The position numbers were made by a program, and so were the translations under genes. A stretch of 40,984 nucleotides of DNA, taken from contig NZ_LTAO01000018.1 of assembly GCF_001590785.1 (NCBI RefSeq), positions 1-40,984 on the forward strand. The letters are read 5' to 3'. Source of the DNA: Alkalihalobacillus trypoxylicola. GTDB taxonomy: Bacteria > Bacillota > Bacilli > Bacillales > Bacillaceae_D. This document shows, one piece after another, positions 18,207 to 27,695 of this stretch. The notes beneath the pieces were generated by a model. It saw only the letters and a list, made by a program, of their open reading frames with translations. It ran no database searches and had not been told where the DNA came from. Every line of letters starts with the position of its first letter. Position 1 is the first letter of the stretch.

Positions 18207-19391
18207 CTATGAACTTTTTCTTAAGTAGGTTTGATCGGTTTGATTTTTTCTCATAAGCGACCAATTCGTCACACATCTTAATACATATTCAAAGGGTCCG
18301 TACTTCCATTTCTTCAAATAATAATGACTAAGAACGATTTGAACAGAAAAAACTAAAATCCCAAGTATGATTCCATAAACGACACCTAATTGACCATATA
18401 ATCCTAATCCGTAGCCGTAAAAAATAAATGTACAAATCACACTTTGCATCAAATAATTGGTTAAAGAAAGCTTCCCTACATTCGCTGCCCCTTTAAATAG
18501 TGGAAAGTACTTCATTTTTTGATAAATAAAAGCTATAAACAAAATATAACCCATAGCTAGTAGATTCGCCCCAAGAGCAGACAACATTCCTAGCCAATGA
18601 ATATCAGGGAGTATAAAGTAAATGGATTTAAAGCAAATGGCTACAGGAATCATAATCAGAGATGCTCGATACAGTTTCATTTGTTCATCTGGTTTCTTAA
18701 ACCATTCTTTTTTAGCTGCATACATACCAAACAAAAATAGGGGAGCTGTCACAAATGGCATCAAAATTAGGGCTACCAGCAATGCCTCGGGTGGAATCCC
18801 CATTATTTTAAACGGATCAGCTTCTTGTCGATGCTCCAAAATATCAGTATAACTCCCAAGTGTTTTTACTTCTGTTGTTAATGAAATATATTGTTCTATT
18901 CCTTGCTTGTCAACGCTCTCTGTATCCTGAGTTCCATAACCTGTAGCTGTCGCTATCATTAATAGAATAATCGTCCAAACAAGAATCGTTTTTGATTTTC
19001 TAGCCACAAAGACTAATAGAATAATACCAAGCATACCGTAAGTTAATAAAATATCTCCATCCCAAATATATGTAGCATGCAAAAACCCTAATATCATTAA
19101 AAAAAGAAACCTTCTGAGAAGTTTTCTTTTTGGCTTTTGGTTATTTTCCAAGCTTCTCTGACGCATCATGACCATTCCATACCCAAATAAAAAGGCAAAG
19201 ATAGGCATAAAACTACCTTCTACAAAAATTTTCAAAAAGTAATATCCTATCCAATCAAGGGTCCCTACTGAAAACAAGTCTAATTCATCTTTTCCAAACA
19301 TTCCATATTGAAAGATTAGTAAGTTGCTTAATAATATTCCAAATAAACATAACCCTCTTATAACATCTATTAACTGTATTCTTTGCTGCAA
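18207..19391 (-). CDS. DUF418 (YeiB-like) membrane protein
   Basis: A 394-aa polytopic membrane protein with about ten hydrophobic helices. The N-terminus RIQLIDVIRGLCLFGILLSN is the typical opening of DUF418/DUF1624 acyltransferase-related proteins, and the C-terminal DUF418 part (KLSLTNYLMQSVICTFIFYG, then GPFEYVLR near the end) is clear. The biochemical role of the family is unknown; related proteins act in envelope modification. The start is a TTG at 19391, eight bases after GGAGGG. It is divergent from the two-component system that begins at 19556. Confidence 0.85.
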   Translation of the reverse strand: MQQRIQLIDVIRGLCLFGILLSNLLIFQYGMFGKDELDLFSVGTLDWIGYYFLKIFVEGSFMPIFAFLFGYGMVMMRQRSLENNQKPKRKLLRRFLFLMILGFLHATYIWDGDILLTYGMLGIILLVFVARKSKTILVWTIILLMIATATGYGTQDTESVDKQGIEQYISLTTEVKTLGSYTDILEHRQEADPFKIMGIPPEALLVALILMPFVTAPLFLFGMYAAKKEWFKKPDEQMKLYRASLIMIPVAICFKSIYFILPDIHWLGMLSALGANLLAMGYILFIAFIYQKMKYFPLFKGAANVGKLSLTNYLMQSVICTFIFYGYGLGLYGQLGVVYGIILGILVFSVQIVLSHYYLKKWKYGPFEYVLRCVTNWSLMRKNQTDQTYLRKSS

Positions 19392-19489
19392 CTATATTCC
19401 CTCCTTGCTTTGTTACCTTAAGCATAAATAACATTCTTTAATAAAAAAGAAACACGAGCTTACGAGAAGATAAAATAAATAAAAAGATG

Positions 19490-19516
19490 TTAAGGCAGTC
19501 GTAAGGTTCATATGAT
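19490..19516 (+). promoter_or_regulatory. Candidate promoter with direct-repeat regulator site
   Basis: TTAAGG (19490-19495) and GTAAGG (19501-19506) lie 11 bp apart, one helical turn, as expected for an OmpR-family dimer. A -10-like TATGAT follows at 19511-19516. The site is 40 bp before the regulator ATG in the 164-bp divergent gap with the DUF418 gene, so it could serve autoregulation and perhaps both directions. This is inference. Confidence 0.4.
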
Positions 19517-19555
19517 AAAATCCCTTTGTACAGAAACTCTGTTTTGAGGTGAAAT

Positions 19556-20290
19556 ATGGAAACAACTATTCTAATAGTCGATGATGAATCATCGATTGTT
19601 CAACTACTAGATACCGTGTTAAAAAAAGAAGGGTTCAGCTCTATATATAGGGCGTTTAACGCTAAGGAAGCTTTAGAGCTTGTCAAAAAACACTCCTTCG
19701 ACTTTATTATTCTAGATGTCATGCTCCCAGATCAAAGTGGATTTGAATTATGCCCAATTATTAGACAGCATTCTAATGCTTATCTATTATTTTTAACGGC
19801 TAAAGTTTCAGATTTTGATAAATTAACAGGATTCGCGATTGGTGCTGATGACTATGTGACCAAGCCCTTTAATCCTTTAGAAATCATTGCTAGAATTAAA
19901 GCTTATCTTCGGAGAGAGTCTATTTCAGAGGCGCCTTCTGCTTCTGTTCAAATAAAAGGTTCGAAAAAAACGATTCATAATTACAGAAGATTTTCATTAA
20001 ATGAATTAACAGGTGAATTGATGGTTGATGGAAAAAATGTGCCCTGCCCTGCTCAGGTATTTTTACTGCTCCGTTTTTTCTGCCAACATCCTAATCAAAT
20101 TTTTTCGAAACATCAATTATTTGAAGCTGTTTGGGGAACGAATCATTATGTGGATGATAATACAGTCATGGTTCATATTAGAAGAATTAGAGAAAAAATA
20201 GAAAGTAATCCAAGTGAACCTAAGCATCTCATTACGGTAAGAGGTCTAGGGTATAAATTTTTAGAGGCTCCTGCAGATGAAATCTATTAA
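19556..20290 (+). CDS. OmpR-family response regulator
   Basis: A 244-aa two-component regulator. The receiver domain has DD at 9-10, phospho-Asp54 in FIILDVMLPD and Lys104 in DYVTKPFNP. A linker with KGSKKTIHNYRR leads to a winged-helix Trans_reg_C domain (VFLLLRFFCQHPNQIFSKHQLFEAVWG, then VHIRRIREKIE and TVRGLGYKF). The start ATG at 19556 follows GAGGTG. The kinase gene overlaps its end by 14 bases. Target genes are unknown; the divergent DUF418 gene is the obvious candidate. Confidence 0.95.
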   Translation: METTILIVDDESSIVQLLDTVLKKEGFSSIYRAFNAKEALELVKKHSFDFIILDVMLPDQSGFELCPIIRQHSNAYLLFLTAKVSDFDKLTGFAIGADDYVTKPFNPLEIIARIKAYLRRESISEAPSASVQIKGSKKTIHNYRRFSLNELTGELMVDGKNVPCPAQVFLLLRFFCQHPNQIFSKHQLFEAVWGTNHYVDDNTVMVHIRRIREKIESNPSEPKHLITVRGLGYKFLEAPADEIY

Positions 20291-22019
20291 ACGAAGATTG
20301 GCCACTCAATTTACTATTCAATTTTTAATTTTTTGTTTTTTAGGGATTTTAACGTTTTTAGTGCTTTTTTTCTTATTCGCTAACTATTTAATGAGGGAAG
20401 AAGTCAAGCATAACTTCGCAGCGGGTGCTTTAGAAATAATCGCTGCAGAAACAATAATTTATGATGATCATGATATTAACTTTAGAGAAAGGTGGGCGCA
20501 GGAGTTAATAGATAAAGATTTATGGCTACAAATTGTTAATTTCGATGGAGAAGTCATATACTCTGTTAATACACCTCCAGATATTCCTACCTTTTATAGC
20601 TTTCATGATATGTTAAATATTGAAGCTACACAGAGACATAGTCAATATTATATTCAACATTATCTAGAGTCTGTATACGACGAACCCTTTTTATTTTATC
20701 TTGGGTTTCCTTTAGAAGAGCGAGAATTGCTCGATCAGTTCTATGAGCAATACAATGAGAACGGTCTTATTTCTGTTCAAGGTCAAAAGGAATTACCGTC
20801 TCTATTAAATAACCAAACTCTATTAGTTATTGACCAAGATGGAAAACTTCTACAAAGTTTTGGAGCAGACCTTCTCCATGAGGACGAAATCGGAGCCCTT
20901 TCTTTATTTTCGAAAAAGAAGCAACCTGGAAGTCACTATTTAAGTTACCATTTTGATGAAACATCACAGCATTACTGGCTTTTAACATCAGAGCAAGAGC
21001 ACCATCAAAACTTTACGAATCAATCCTTTTTTTATTTTGCCTTTTGGGCACTTCTTCTTTCATTGCTGTTTGTACTAATATTAGGTATCTTTTTTACAAC
21101 ATGGCATGTGATTCGCTATGGAAAGCCATTAATGTTTTTTGTTGGCTGGTTAGAGCACTTGAAGAATGGTCAGTATGATTTAATTTCTGTTGATCAATCA
21201 CAAAAAAAGATTCTCAACAAAAAAGGAAAGGTACGATATAAATATCGCTTATTTGAGCCTATCATGATCTCTTTCTATGCCGTTGCATCCAAGCTGAAGA
21301 AATCAGAGGAAGAAAAAATGAGACAAGACTCACTCAGAGAAGAATGGTTAGCCGGCATTTCTCATGACTTACGAACCCCACTTTCCTCCATACAAGGTTA
21401 TGGTCAGCTACTAGAAAGCAATCAATATCAATGGTCACAAGAGGAGCTTTTAGAAATGGGGCAGGTCATTACGAAGCAAAGTTTATTTATGCTAGACCTA
21501 TTAAAGGATTTTTCATTAACCTTCGAATTAAAAAACAATGACCACTCAAAAACATTTTCAAAGGTCAATTTTAGCAAGCTAGCTCACCATCATTTATTGA
21601 AATTTATAAACGACCCTAACTATAACGAAAATAGCTTTTCATTCGATGCACCAAATGAAAACCAGTTTATTCTTGGAAATGAAAATTTATTAGAAAGACT
21701 TTTAGATAATCTTGTATCAAATGCCATCGTTCATAATCCGAAAGAAACTAGTATTCATATCTCGCTGAGAAAAAAATCATCACACATCGAATATATTATT
21801 TCGGATACGGGAATTGGCATGGATGATGATACCCAGAATCATTTATTTGAACGATATTATCGTGGTACTAATACCGAGCAGAAAACAGATGGCAGTGGGT
21901 TAGGTATGAGCATTTCAAAAGCAATTGTTGAAATTCATCAAGGAAGCATTACTGTGGAATCTAATCTTAATCAAGGAACAACCATTATCATCTCCTTCTG
22001 CCAAAAACTAAACGATTAA
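20277..22019 (+). CDS. Two-component sensor histidine kinase
   Basis: A 580-aa membrane kinase. Transmembrane helices lie at about 12-36 and 251-275, flanking an extracellular sensor of about 215 residues. The HisKA motif EWLAGISHDLRTPLSS has phospho-His363, followed by an HATPase with LLDNLVSNAIVHNP, DTGIGM, LFERYYRG and DGSGLGMSI. There is no evident HAMP match between helix 2 and HisKA, but an unusual 75-residue linker. The start overlaps the regulator gene by 14 bases. The signal is unknown. Monocistronic tail with a terminator at 22068. Confidence 0.93.
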   Translation: MKSIKRRLATQFTIQFLIFCFLGILTFLVLFFLFANYLMREEVKHNFAAGALEIIAAETIIYDDHDINFRERWAQELIDKDLWLQIVNFDGEVIYSVNTPPDIPTFYSFHDMLNIEATQRHSQYYIQHYLESVYDEPFLFYLGFPLEERELLDQFYEQYNENGLISVQGQKELPSLLNNQTLLVIDQDGKLLQSFGADLLHEDEIGALSLFSKKKQPGSHYLSYHFDETSQHYWLLTSEQEHHQNFTNQSFFYFAFWALLLSLLFVLILGIFFTTWHVIRYGKPLMFFVGWLEHLKNGQYDLISVDQSQKKILNKKGKVRYKYRLFEPIMISFYAVASKLKKSEEEKMRQDSLREEWLAGISHDLRTPLSSIQGYGQLLESNQYQWSQEELLEMGQVITKQSLFMLDLLKDFSLTFELKNNDHSKTFSKVNFSKLAHHHLLKFINDPNYNENSFSFDAPNENQFILGNENLLERLLDNLVSNAIVHNPKETSIHISLRKKSSHIEYIISDTGIGMDDDTQNHLFERYYRGTNTEQKTDGSGLGMSISKAIVEIHQGSITVESNLNQGTTIIISFCQKLND

Positions 22020-22067
22020 GCAAACCATTACCGATGAAATCAAGAAATTGAGCTTTTTGACGTTTTA

Positions 22068-22101
22068 AAAAGCGAGCAACGATTAGCTGTTGCTCGCTTT
22101 T
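22068..22101 (+). terminator. Rho-independent terminator
   Basis: A 13-bp perfect hairpin (AAAAGCGAGCAAC and complement) with a TTTT tail lies 49 bp after the kinase stop. The A-run on its left side may also let it act on the minus strand. Confidence 0.85.
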
Positions 22102-22351
22102 CCTTCCGATTGAAGTCTCCCTTTTGACCGGTACTCTATTCGGCGGCGTTTCCACTTTCGGTTGAAGACTCCCTTTTGACCGTAATCGGCTCGGTGTCAG
22201 CTGCCTCTTCTCATGATGCCCGCTCCTATTAAACGGCGGCCTCGCTTTTTTCTATCTGTTTGATTCACAGTATCTCTCAGCTTATTTGCGAAGCTCTACT
22301 TCATAAGAATAAGTGACTCTGAAAGCTAACTTTGCTAAAAGCACTTATTTT
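22100..22351. other. Intergenic region with ~50-bp imperfect direct repeat
   Basis: Positions 22100-22147 and 22150-22193 share TTGAAG.CTCCCTTTTGACCG and a CGGC element. The stretch up to about 22250 is more GC-rich than its flanks and looks like a degraded intergenic repeat. I see no gene. Confidence 0.5.
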
Positions 22352-24280
22352 CTATTCCTCTTCAAGGAAATCGTTAACATGCCTTTTGTTCATTTGTTTT
22401 TTTAATTTACGGTACTTTTTCGATTGAAATAAAATATCAAAATCATATCCTTCAGGGTATAGCTCTTCCGCTCTTTGCTGGAGCCTTAATCGCCGGTGAT
22501 TAATCCATATTTTTTCACCCTTTATTACAATGAAATAGTCACCTTTTTCATTTGGCCCCTGATAAACAACGGCCGTTTCACCGGTCTTTAAAATTTCTAC
22601 TGTATCTCCTTGATTCCACTTTTCTAATTCCTTTGTTTCTTTATTCTCTTTTCTTATGGAAATAGATGACTTTTTGTTAATCTTGATTTGGTCACTGTAA
22701 AAAGCATTAGACAATGTTTCCTGAGTAAGTGGAGTCAAAAACTTAGGTTTAGTACCATAGGTTAGTTGATGCGCTTCCTCAATTAAACATGGATGAAGAC
22801 CTAGCTTGTGAGCAATTTGAAAAGCTTGGCTTTTCCCAGCTTCTCCTATTAATAATCTGTAAGTAGGAAGTAAGCTTTCAAGGTCAAATTCCATAGAAGC
22901 ATTCAGAAACCCTTCTGTTTGGTCAGCAAATTCTTTCATTTCACTATAATGAGTTGTTGCAAATAATGTCGCTCCCTTTTCAAATAATTGCTTTAATAAT
23001 ACGACTGCTAAATTCATTCCTTCACTTGGATCAGTCCCCGATCCTAATTCATCTGCTAAAACAAGAGAGTCACTGCTTACTTTTTGTAGAATGTCTATCA
23101 TATTTACAAGCCTCGAGCTAAAAGTACTTAAATTACTTTCAATACTTTGTCCGTCTCCGATATCGACAAATATACTCGTAAATATAGGTAGGCTCGTTCC
23201 GTTCTTAGCAGGCACATGAATTCCAGACTGAGCGAATAGTATCATTAGACCAACGGTTTTTAATGTGACCGTCTTTCCTCCCGTATTTGGACCAGTTATA
23301 ACCAAAGCCCTTTCATTGGCTCCAAAGGATATAGTCAAGGGTACCGCCTTTTCCTTTAATAAAGGATGTCTTACCTCGTTTAAATCAATTATTTTTTTAT
23401 TATTTAAAATAGGACTGGTTCCATTTATTTCTATGCTGTACTTTGCTTTTGCAAAGATAAAGTCATATTGATACATTACATCTGTAGCCACCTTAATTTC
23501 GATCTCATAGGTTAAAAATAAAGCCGTTAATTGATATAATATCTTTTCAACTTCATGTTCTTCAGCTAGCTTCATATAGTGTAGTTGCTCTCTTATTTCC
23601 GCTAACTCAGCTGGCTCTATATAAATGGTGGAACCTGATGAAGATGTATCAACAATCGTTCCATTTACTTTTTTTCGATGCTCCTTTTTTATGGACAACA
23701 CCAATTGTCCCTCTCTTTCTATCAAGTAGTTTTCTTGCAATAAAGGAGCATATTTTTTTGATTTTAAAAGTGCTGACGCTTTCTCTTTTTGCTTCGTTTT
23801 TATTTGATACATTTGTCGCCGAATGGTTAACAATTCATTCGTTGCATGATCATCTACTTTACCATTACGAATAGATTGATTTATTTTTTCCATTAGAGAA
23901 GTCATGTCTCCAAAGGAATATACGAAGTTCGTTATATTTGGAGCGACCGCGTCTTTATTTTTCATAAACCTTTTTAGCTTTTGACAATGATCAAGGAAAG
24001 ATAAAATAAGCATAAATTGTTCAGGATTCAAGAACAGTCCTTTATTTGCTTGCTCCATATAATTTTGTATTACATCAGTTGAATGAATAGGAACACTTGA
24101 ACTAATCTGCAAAATTTTCTTTGCTTCTTCGACCTCTAAAAGCTCTTTTTCTATTATATGACGATGATATTTCGGTTTTATTTGTAAAATATTATCTTTT
24201 GCCCACGCTGTTCTTGTATAGTTCGCAATCTGTTCTAATACTTTATTAAATTCTAACGTAAGAAAGGTATGTTGATTCAT
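22352..24280 (-). CDS. MutS2-like ATPase lacking the Smr domain
   Basis: A 642-aa MutS-family protein of the MutS2 branch. There is no N-terminal mismatch-recognition domain; the core and clamp domains come first, then the ATPase with Walker A GPNTGGKT (330-337), Walker B SLVLADELGSGTDPSEG and the ATTHYSEMKEFA switch. A KOW-like segment (about 555-600, WNQGDTVEILKTGETAVVY) follows as in MutS2, but the protein ends about 45 residues later in a basic tail instead of the Smr nuclease domain. Canonical MutS2 is about 780 aa. It may resolve branched DNA or act on stalled ribosomes without cutting, or be a paralogue with another role. Start ATG behind GGAGG. Confidence 0.85.
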   Translation of the reverse strand: MNQHTFLTLEFNKVLEQIANYTRTAWAKDNILQIKPKYHRHIIEKELLEVEEAKKILQISSSVPIHSTDVIQNYMEQANKGLFLNPEQFMLILSFLDHCQKLKRFMKNKDAVAPNITNFVYSFGDMTSLMEKINQSIRNGKVDDHATNELLTIRRQMYQIKTKQKEKASALLKSKKYAPLLQENYLIEREGQLVLSIKKEHRKKVNGTIVDTSSSGSTIYIEPAELAEIREQLHYMKLAEEHEVEKILYQLTALFLTYEIEIKVATDVMYQYDFIFAKAKYSIEINGTSPILNNKKIIDLNEVRHPLLKEKAVPLTISFGANERALVITGPNTGGKTVTLKTVGLMILFAQSGIHVPAKNGTSLPIFTSIFVDIGDGQSIESNLSTFSSRLVNMIDILQKVSSDSLVLADELGSGTDPSEGMNLAVVLLKQLFEKGATLFATTHYSEMKEFADQTEGFLNASMEFDLESLLPTYRLLIGEAGKSQAFQIAHKLGLHPCLIEEAHQLTYGTKPKFLTPLTQETLSNAFYSDQIKINKKSSISIRKENKETKELEKWNQGDTVEILKTGETAVVYQGPNEKGDYFIVIKGEKIWINHRRLRLQQRAEELYPEGYDFDILFQSKKYRKLKKQMNKRHVNDFLEEE

Positions 24281-24657
24281 GTTCTTGTCTGGCCTCCTAA
24301 TTTTTTGGAACCAAAAAAACCACCATGAACAAAGCTCATCGTGGTTCAGAGATTTCTAAAATAAAAACACTACGACCTATTGTCATAGTGATAAAAATAG
24401 AGCTGTATCCGCTCTTTATTTTTTATCTTTTCATCCTGACTATGATTATTGTTCTTAACAAATTAAAAGGCAACACAAATAAACGAATAGGAAAGAAATT
24501 TTTTTCCATTCAAAAAGCCTTTTAAATCCGTATTTAATTAACGGTTAGTTAAGAACACTCACACTCATCAACATTCTCCTCTGTTAGAAATCCATTTTGG
24601 TTCTCTTTTGTAAAATTATCACATGCGACAAAAGCTGTCAATCTATCTAATAAAAAT
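24281..24657 (-). promoter_or_regulatory. Leader with three tandem terminator-like hairpins
   Basis: On the minus strand before the MutS2-like gene lie three hairpins in a row, each followed by Ts: AGAGC/GCTCT (24399-24415), CACTATGAC/GTCGTAGTG with one G-U or A-C position (24368-24390) and AACCAC/GTGGTT (24318-24346, then seven Ts, 38 bp before the start codon). No T-box, S-box or other known riboswitch core is recognised. The rest of the region is AT-rich, without a credible gene. Confidence 0.5.
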
Positions 24658-24698
24658 AAGAACCGCGATGGAATAGTTAAACATTCATCACGGCTCTT
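24658..24698 (-). terminator. Terminator of ppc
   Basis: Hairpin with arms AAGAGCCGTGATG and CATCGCGGTTCTT on the minus strand (two wobbles) followed by ATTTTTATT. It starts 8 bp after the ppc stop codon. Confidence 0.85.
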
Positions 24699-24705
24699 AC
24701 TATTA

Positions 24706-27459
24706 TCAACCTGTATTGACTAAACCTGCAGCCACTCCACTTATTGTAAGTAAAACCTCTGTCATTAATTCTTCTCCTGGATTTTCTTCCTGTCGTAGTT
24801 TTTGAATTAAATCCACCTGTAAGAAATTAAGAGGATCTACATACGGATTTCTTCTTCGAACAGATTCTCTAATATTAGGCATATGATCAAGCAATTCCTG
24901 ATTCCCTGAGATTTTCAACAATAACTCTTTCGTCGTTTCGTACTCATTGCTAATATCAGAGAAAATTCGTTTCGCTATTTCTTGATCTTTCACTAAATGT
25001 AAATACTCCTTAGCTGTTGGTAAATCAGCCTTCATTAAGGCCATCTGTAAATTATTAATAGTCGAATGGAAAAACGGCCATTTTTGGTACATTTGTTGAA
25101 GTAATTCTAAATTCTTAGCATCTTTTTCAACAAATGCCTTAAAACCAGACCCTGCAGCATACCAAGCTGGAATCATTTGTCTGGACTGCGTCCATGCAAA
25201 TACCCAAGGTATCGCTCTTAAATCTTCAAATTTTTGACTGTTTTTTCGACTAGTTGGCCTAGAACCAATATTTAATTTACCTAGTTCCTTTAATGGGGTA
25301 GCTTGATTAAAATAAGTTAGGAAATCTTCGTCTTCAAATACTAAAGATTGGTACTTACGTAAAGAAACTTTTGAGATTTCCTCCATTGCTTCTTCCCATT
25401 CGGTCTCACGAAAATGCCCATGCTCGGTTTTTTTAGATACGGTCGCTGTTGCTTCTAATAGTGCAGAAGCAGCCTGCTCTAAATTTCGGAAGGCAATATC
25501 TTCGAATAAGTAACGAGACGATAGCACTTCACCCTGCTCTGTAATTTTAACCCCATCACCTAAAGTTTCCATTGGCTGAGAAAGGATACTTCGATTTAAA
25601 GGACCACCACCTCTTCCTAACGAGCCACCTCTTCCGTGGAAGAATTTTAAGCGAATGTTGTAGTCACGAGCCATTTCATGGATTTCCTGCTGAGCTTTAA
25701 ACAGCTTCCAGTTAGCCGTTAATGTTCCGCCATCCTTACTTCCATCAGAGTAACCAAGCATGATTTCTTGATGATCTCCTTTTTCTTGAAGGTGATGACG
25801 ATATAAATCCAATTCAAATAAAGTTTTCATAATATGTGGTCCTGCAACCAAATCATCGATCGTTTCTAAAAGCGGCGCGACATGCAATCCACTTTCCACA
25901 GTACCATCTGCATGTAATCGATAAATTCCAGCCTCTTTAGCTAAAACAAGAACCTCTAACAAATCACTAGCTGATTGAGTCATACTTACTAAGTAAACCT
26001 CAATCGAGCGAGAGCCAAATTCTAAATGAGCTTGACGAATAAGCTTAAAAACCTTAAGGACTTTTTGCGTTTGTTCAGAGTAATCCCCTTCAAATAACGA
26101 AAGTGGTCTTGGTTCAGACAACACACTTTTTAGAACTTCCATTTTTTCAGATTCATCTAAAGAAGCATAGTTGTCACACACTTTCACTACCTTTAATAGT
26201 TCAGCAACTGCATGTTCATGCTCACTACTATGATTTCGAATATCTAAGGTTGCTAAATGGAACCCAAATAACTCAACCTGACGTATTAATTTACGAATTG
26301 ATTTTAAGCGATTATTAGAAGGCTGATGCTCTTCAGCATATTTTTTTATCATGACTAAATCTTCTAATAAATCCTCTGACTTTTGATATCCTAAAGAGGA
26401 TTGACCAACTTCACGAATTCTTTTTAAAATGACAGCAAACTTTCGACGGTATATTTCGCCTTTTACTGCCCATGCCTCTTGCTCATTTAAGTAAGTTCCT
26501 TCTTGTTCCTCAACATGATGGTGGAAGGAATCATTAATGGCCACTCTAGAGCTTGATTGACTAAATCGCTTCATTAAGTCAATAATGGCTTCTTCATATT
26601 TTTTCAATACTAAATCTCTTTGAAGCTTTAATGTTTCCCAGGTCACTTCTGGTGTAACAAAAGGATTTCCATCTCGGTCTCCACCGATCCATGAACCAAA
26701 ATGTAAAAAGTTAGGAACGTCTAATTGATGCTCTGGGAAGTACTCCTTTAATTCCTGCTCAAGATTTTGGTGTACGTCAGGAATAATATTAAAAAGGGTT
26801 TCATCAAAATAATAAAGTCCATTTCTAACTTCATCTAATACATTAGGCTTTCGATAACGCAACTCATCCGTTTGCCAAAGTGTAGTCACTTCATTAAATA
26901 AATCTTCCTCTAACAATTCTCGTTCTTTTTTTGATACCAATGGAGAATCTAATTGATATAGTATTTTCGATATTCTCTTTTGTATTTCTAATACGGTTCT
27001 TTTCGTTGCTTCTGTAGGATGAGCCGTAATAATAAGTTCAATTGATAAATTGGATAGCACATCTTTAATTTCTTCCTTATTCATCTCCAAATCCTTTAAG
27101 GAAGAGACTGCTTTCTCTAAAGAAAAAGCCTGTAGTTTCGCACCATCTTGAAGCTGATATTGTTTTCTTCGTCGGATACGATGATTTTGCTCAGCGATAT
27201 TTACTAGGTGAAAATAAATTGAGAAGGCACGAATAACCTGTTGCCTTGTTGGTGATTCTAAACTATTAATCTCTTCTTTTAATTTGCTATAAACACTATG
27301 GTCATAGTTTTGCCTTAAGCTTTTGGTCATTTCACGTATGGATTCAACTTTATTAAAAAGCTCAATGCCCCCCTGATGAACAAGAATTTCACCAAGCATA
27401 TTTCCTAATTTTTTTACGTCGTTTCTCAATGAAGCATTATTATCAGTAAGATCAATCAT
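24706..27459 (-). CDS. ppc: Phosphoenolpyruvate carboxylase
   Basis: A 917-aa anaplerotic enzyme that carboxylates PEP with bicarbonate to oxaloacetate. Signatures are ITAHPTEATKRT (catalytic His), GSWIGGDRDGNPFV, the active-site motif MLGYSDGSKDGG, the glycine-rich FHGRGGSLGRGGGP loop, and the conserved C-terminus ending in NTG. Length is usual for bacterial Ppc. The frame opens 15 codons earlier at an ATG (27504), but GGAGG lies seven bases before the ATG at 27459 and the conserved sequence begins there. It is monocistronic, with its own promoter and terminator. Confidence 0.97.
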   Translation of the reverse strand: MIDLTDNNASLRNDVKKLGNMLGEILVHQGGIELFNKVESIREMTKSLRQNYDHSVYSKLKEEINSLESPTRQQVIRAFSIYFHLVNIAEQNHRIRRRKQYQLQDGAKLQAFSLEKAVSSLKDLEMNKEEIKDVLSNLSIELIITAHPTEATKRTVLEIQKRISKILYQLDSPLVSKKERELLEEDLFNEVTTLWQTDELRYRKPNVLDEVRNGLYYFDETLFNIIPDVHQNLEQELKEYFPEHQLDVPNFLHFGSWIGGDRDGNPFVTPEVTWETLKLQRDLVLKKYEEAIIDLMKRFSQSSSRVAINDSFHHHVEEQEGTYLNEQEAWAVKGEIYRRKFAVILKRIREVGQSSLGYQKSEDLLEDLVMIKKYAEEHQPSNNRLKSIRKLIRQVELFGFHLATLDIRNHSSEHEHAVAELLKVVKVCDNYASLDESEKMEVLKSVLSEPRPLSLFEGDYSEQTQKVLKVFKLIRQAHLEFGSRSIEVYLVSMTQSASDLLEVLVLAKEAGIYRLHADGTVESGLHVAPLLETIDDLVAGPHIMKTLFELDLYRHHLQEKGDHQEIMLGYSDGSKDGGTLTANWKLFKAQQEIHEMARDYNIRLKFFHGRGGSLGRGGGPLNRSILSQPMETLGDGVKITEQGEVLSSRYLFEDIAFRNLEQAASALLEATATVSKKTEHGHFRETEWEEAMEEISKVSLRKYQSLVFEDEDFLTYFNQATPLKELGKLNIGSRPTSRKNSQKFEDLRAIPWVFAWTQSRQMIPAWYAAGSGFKAFVEKDAKNLELLQQMYQKWPFFHSTINNLQMALMKADLPTAKEYLHLVKDQEIAKRIFSDISNEYETTKELLLKISGNQELLDHMPNIRESVRRRNPYVDPLNFLQVDLIQKLRQEENPGEELMTEVLLTISGVAAGLVNTG

Positions 27460-27628
27460 TTCATTACCTCCATTACCTTCACTCCACACCCCTGTAAATA
27501 TCATTGAAAAAGTCCTAAAATTTAAAAAATAAATACTAGCCGTTTAACTGACTAAAATAAAAGGATGTTTTTGCCCTTTTCTTTGACTTTTGTGGAATTT
27601 TCAAATAATTCTTTCTCTCTATTAGACC

Positions 27629-27657
27629 ATTATAATAGAAAAAGGGCAATAACTCAA
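27629..27657 (-). promoter_or_regulatory. ppc promoter
   Basis: Minus-strand -35 TTGAGT (27652-27657), 17-bp spacer and a perfect -10 TATAAT (27629-27634). This predicts a leader of about 160 nt before the ppc start. No riboswitch is recognised in that leader. Confidence 0.6.
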
Positions 27658-27695
27658 AGCACAGATACTAATCCAATTTTAACCTTCATTATTTT

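Noticed and set aside
24325-24525. Open frame of 66 codons on the plus strand before the MutS2-like gene
   Set aside because: It runs through the three hairpins, has no good ribosome binding site, and its composition is that of AT-rich noncoding DNA.
24281-24705. T-box or other amino-acid riboswitch before the MutS2-like gene
   Set aside because: No T-box core sequence or known aptamer was recognised; only simple hairpins are visible.
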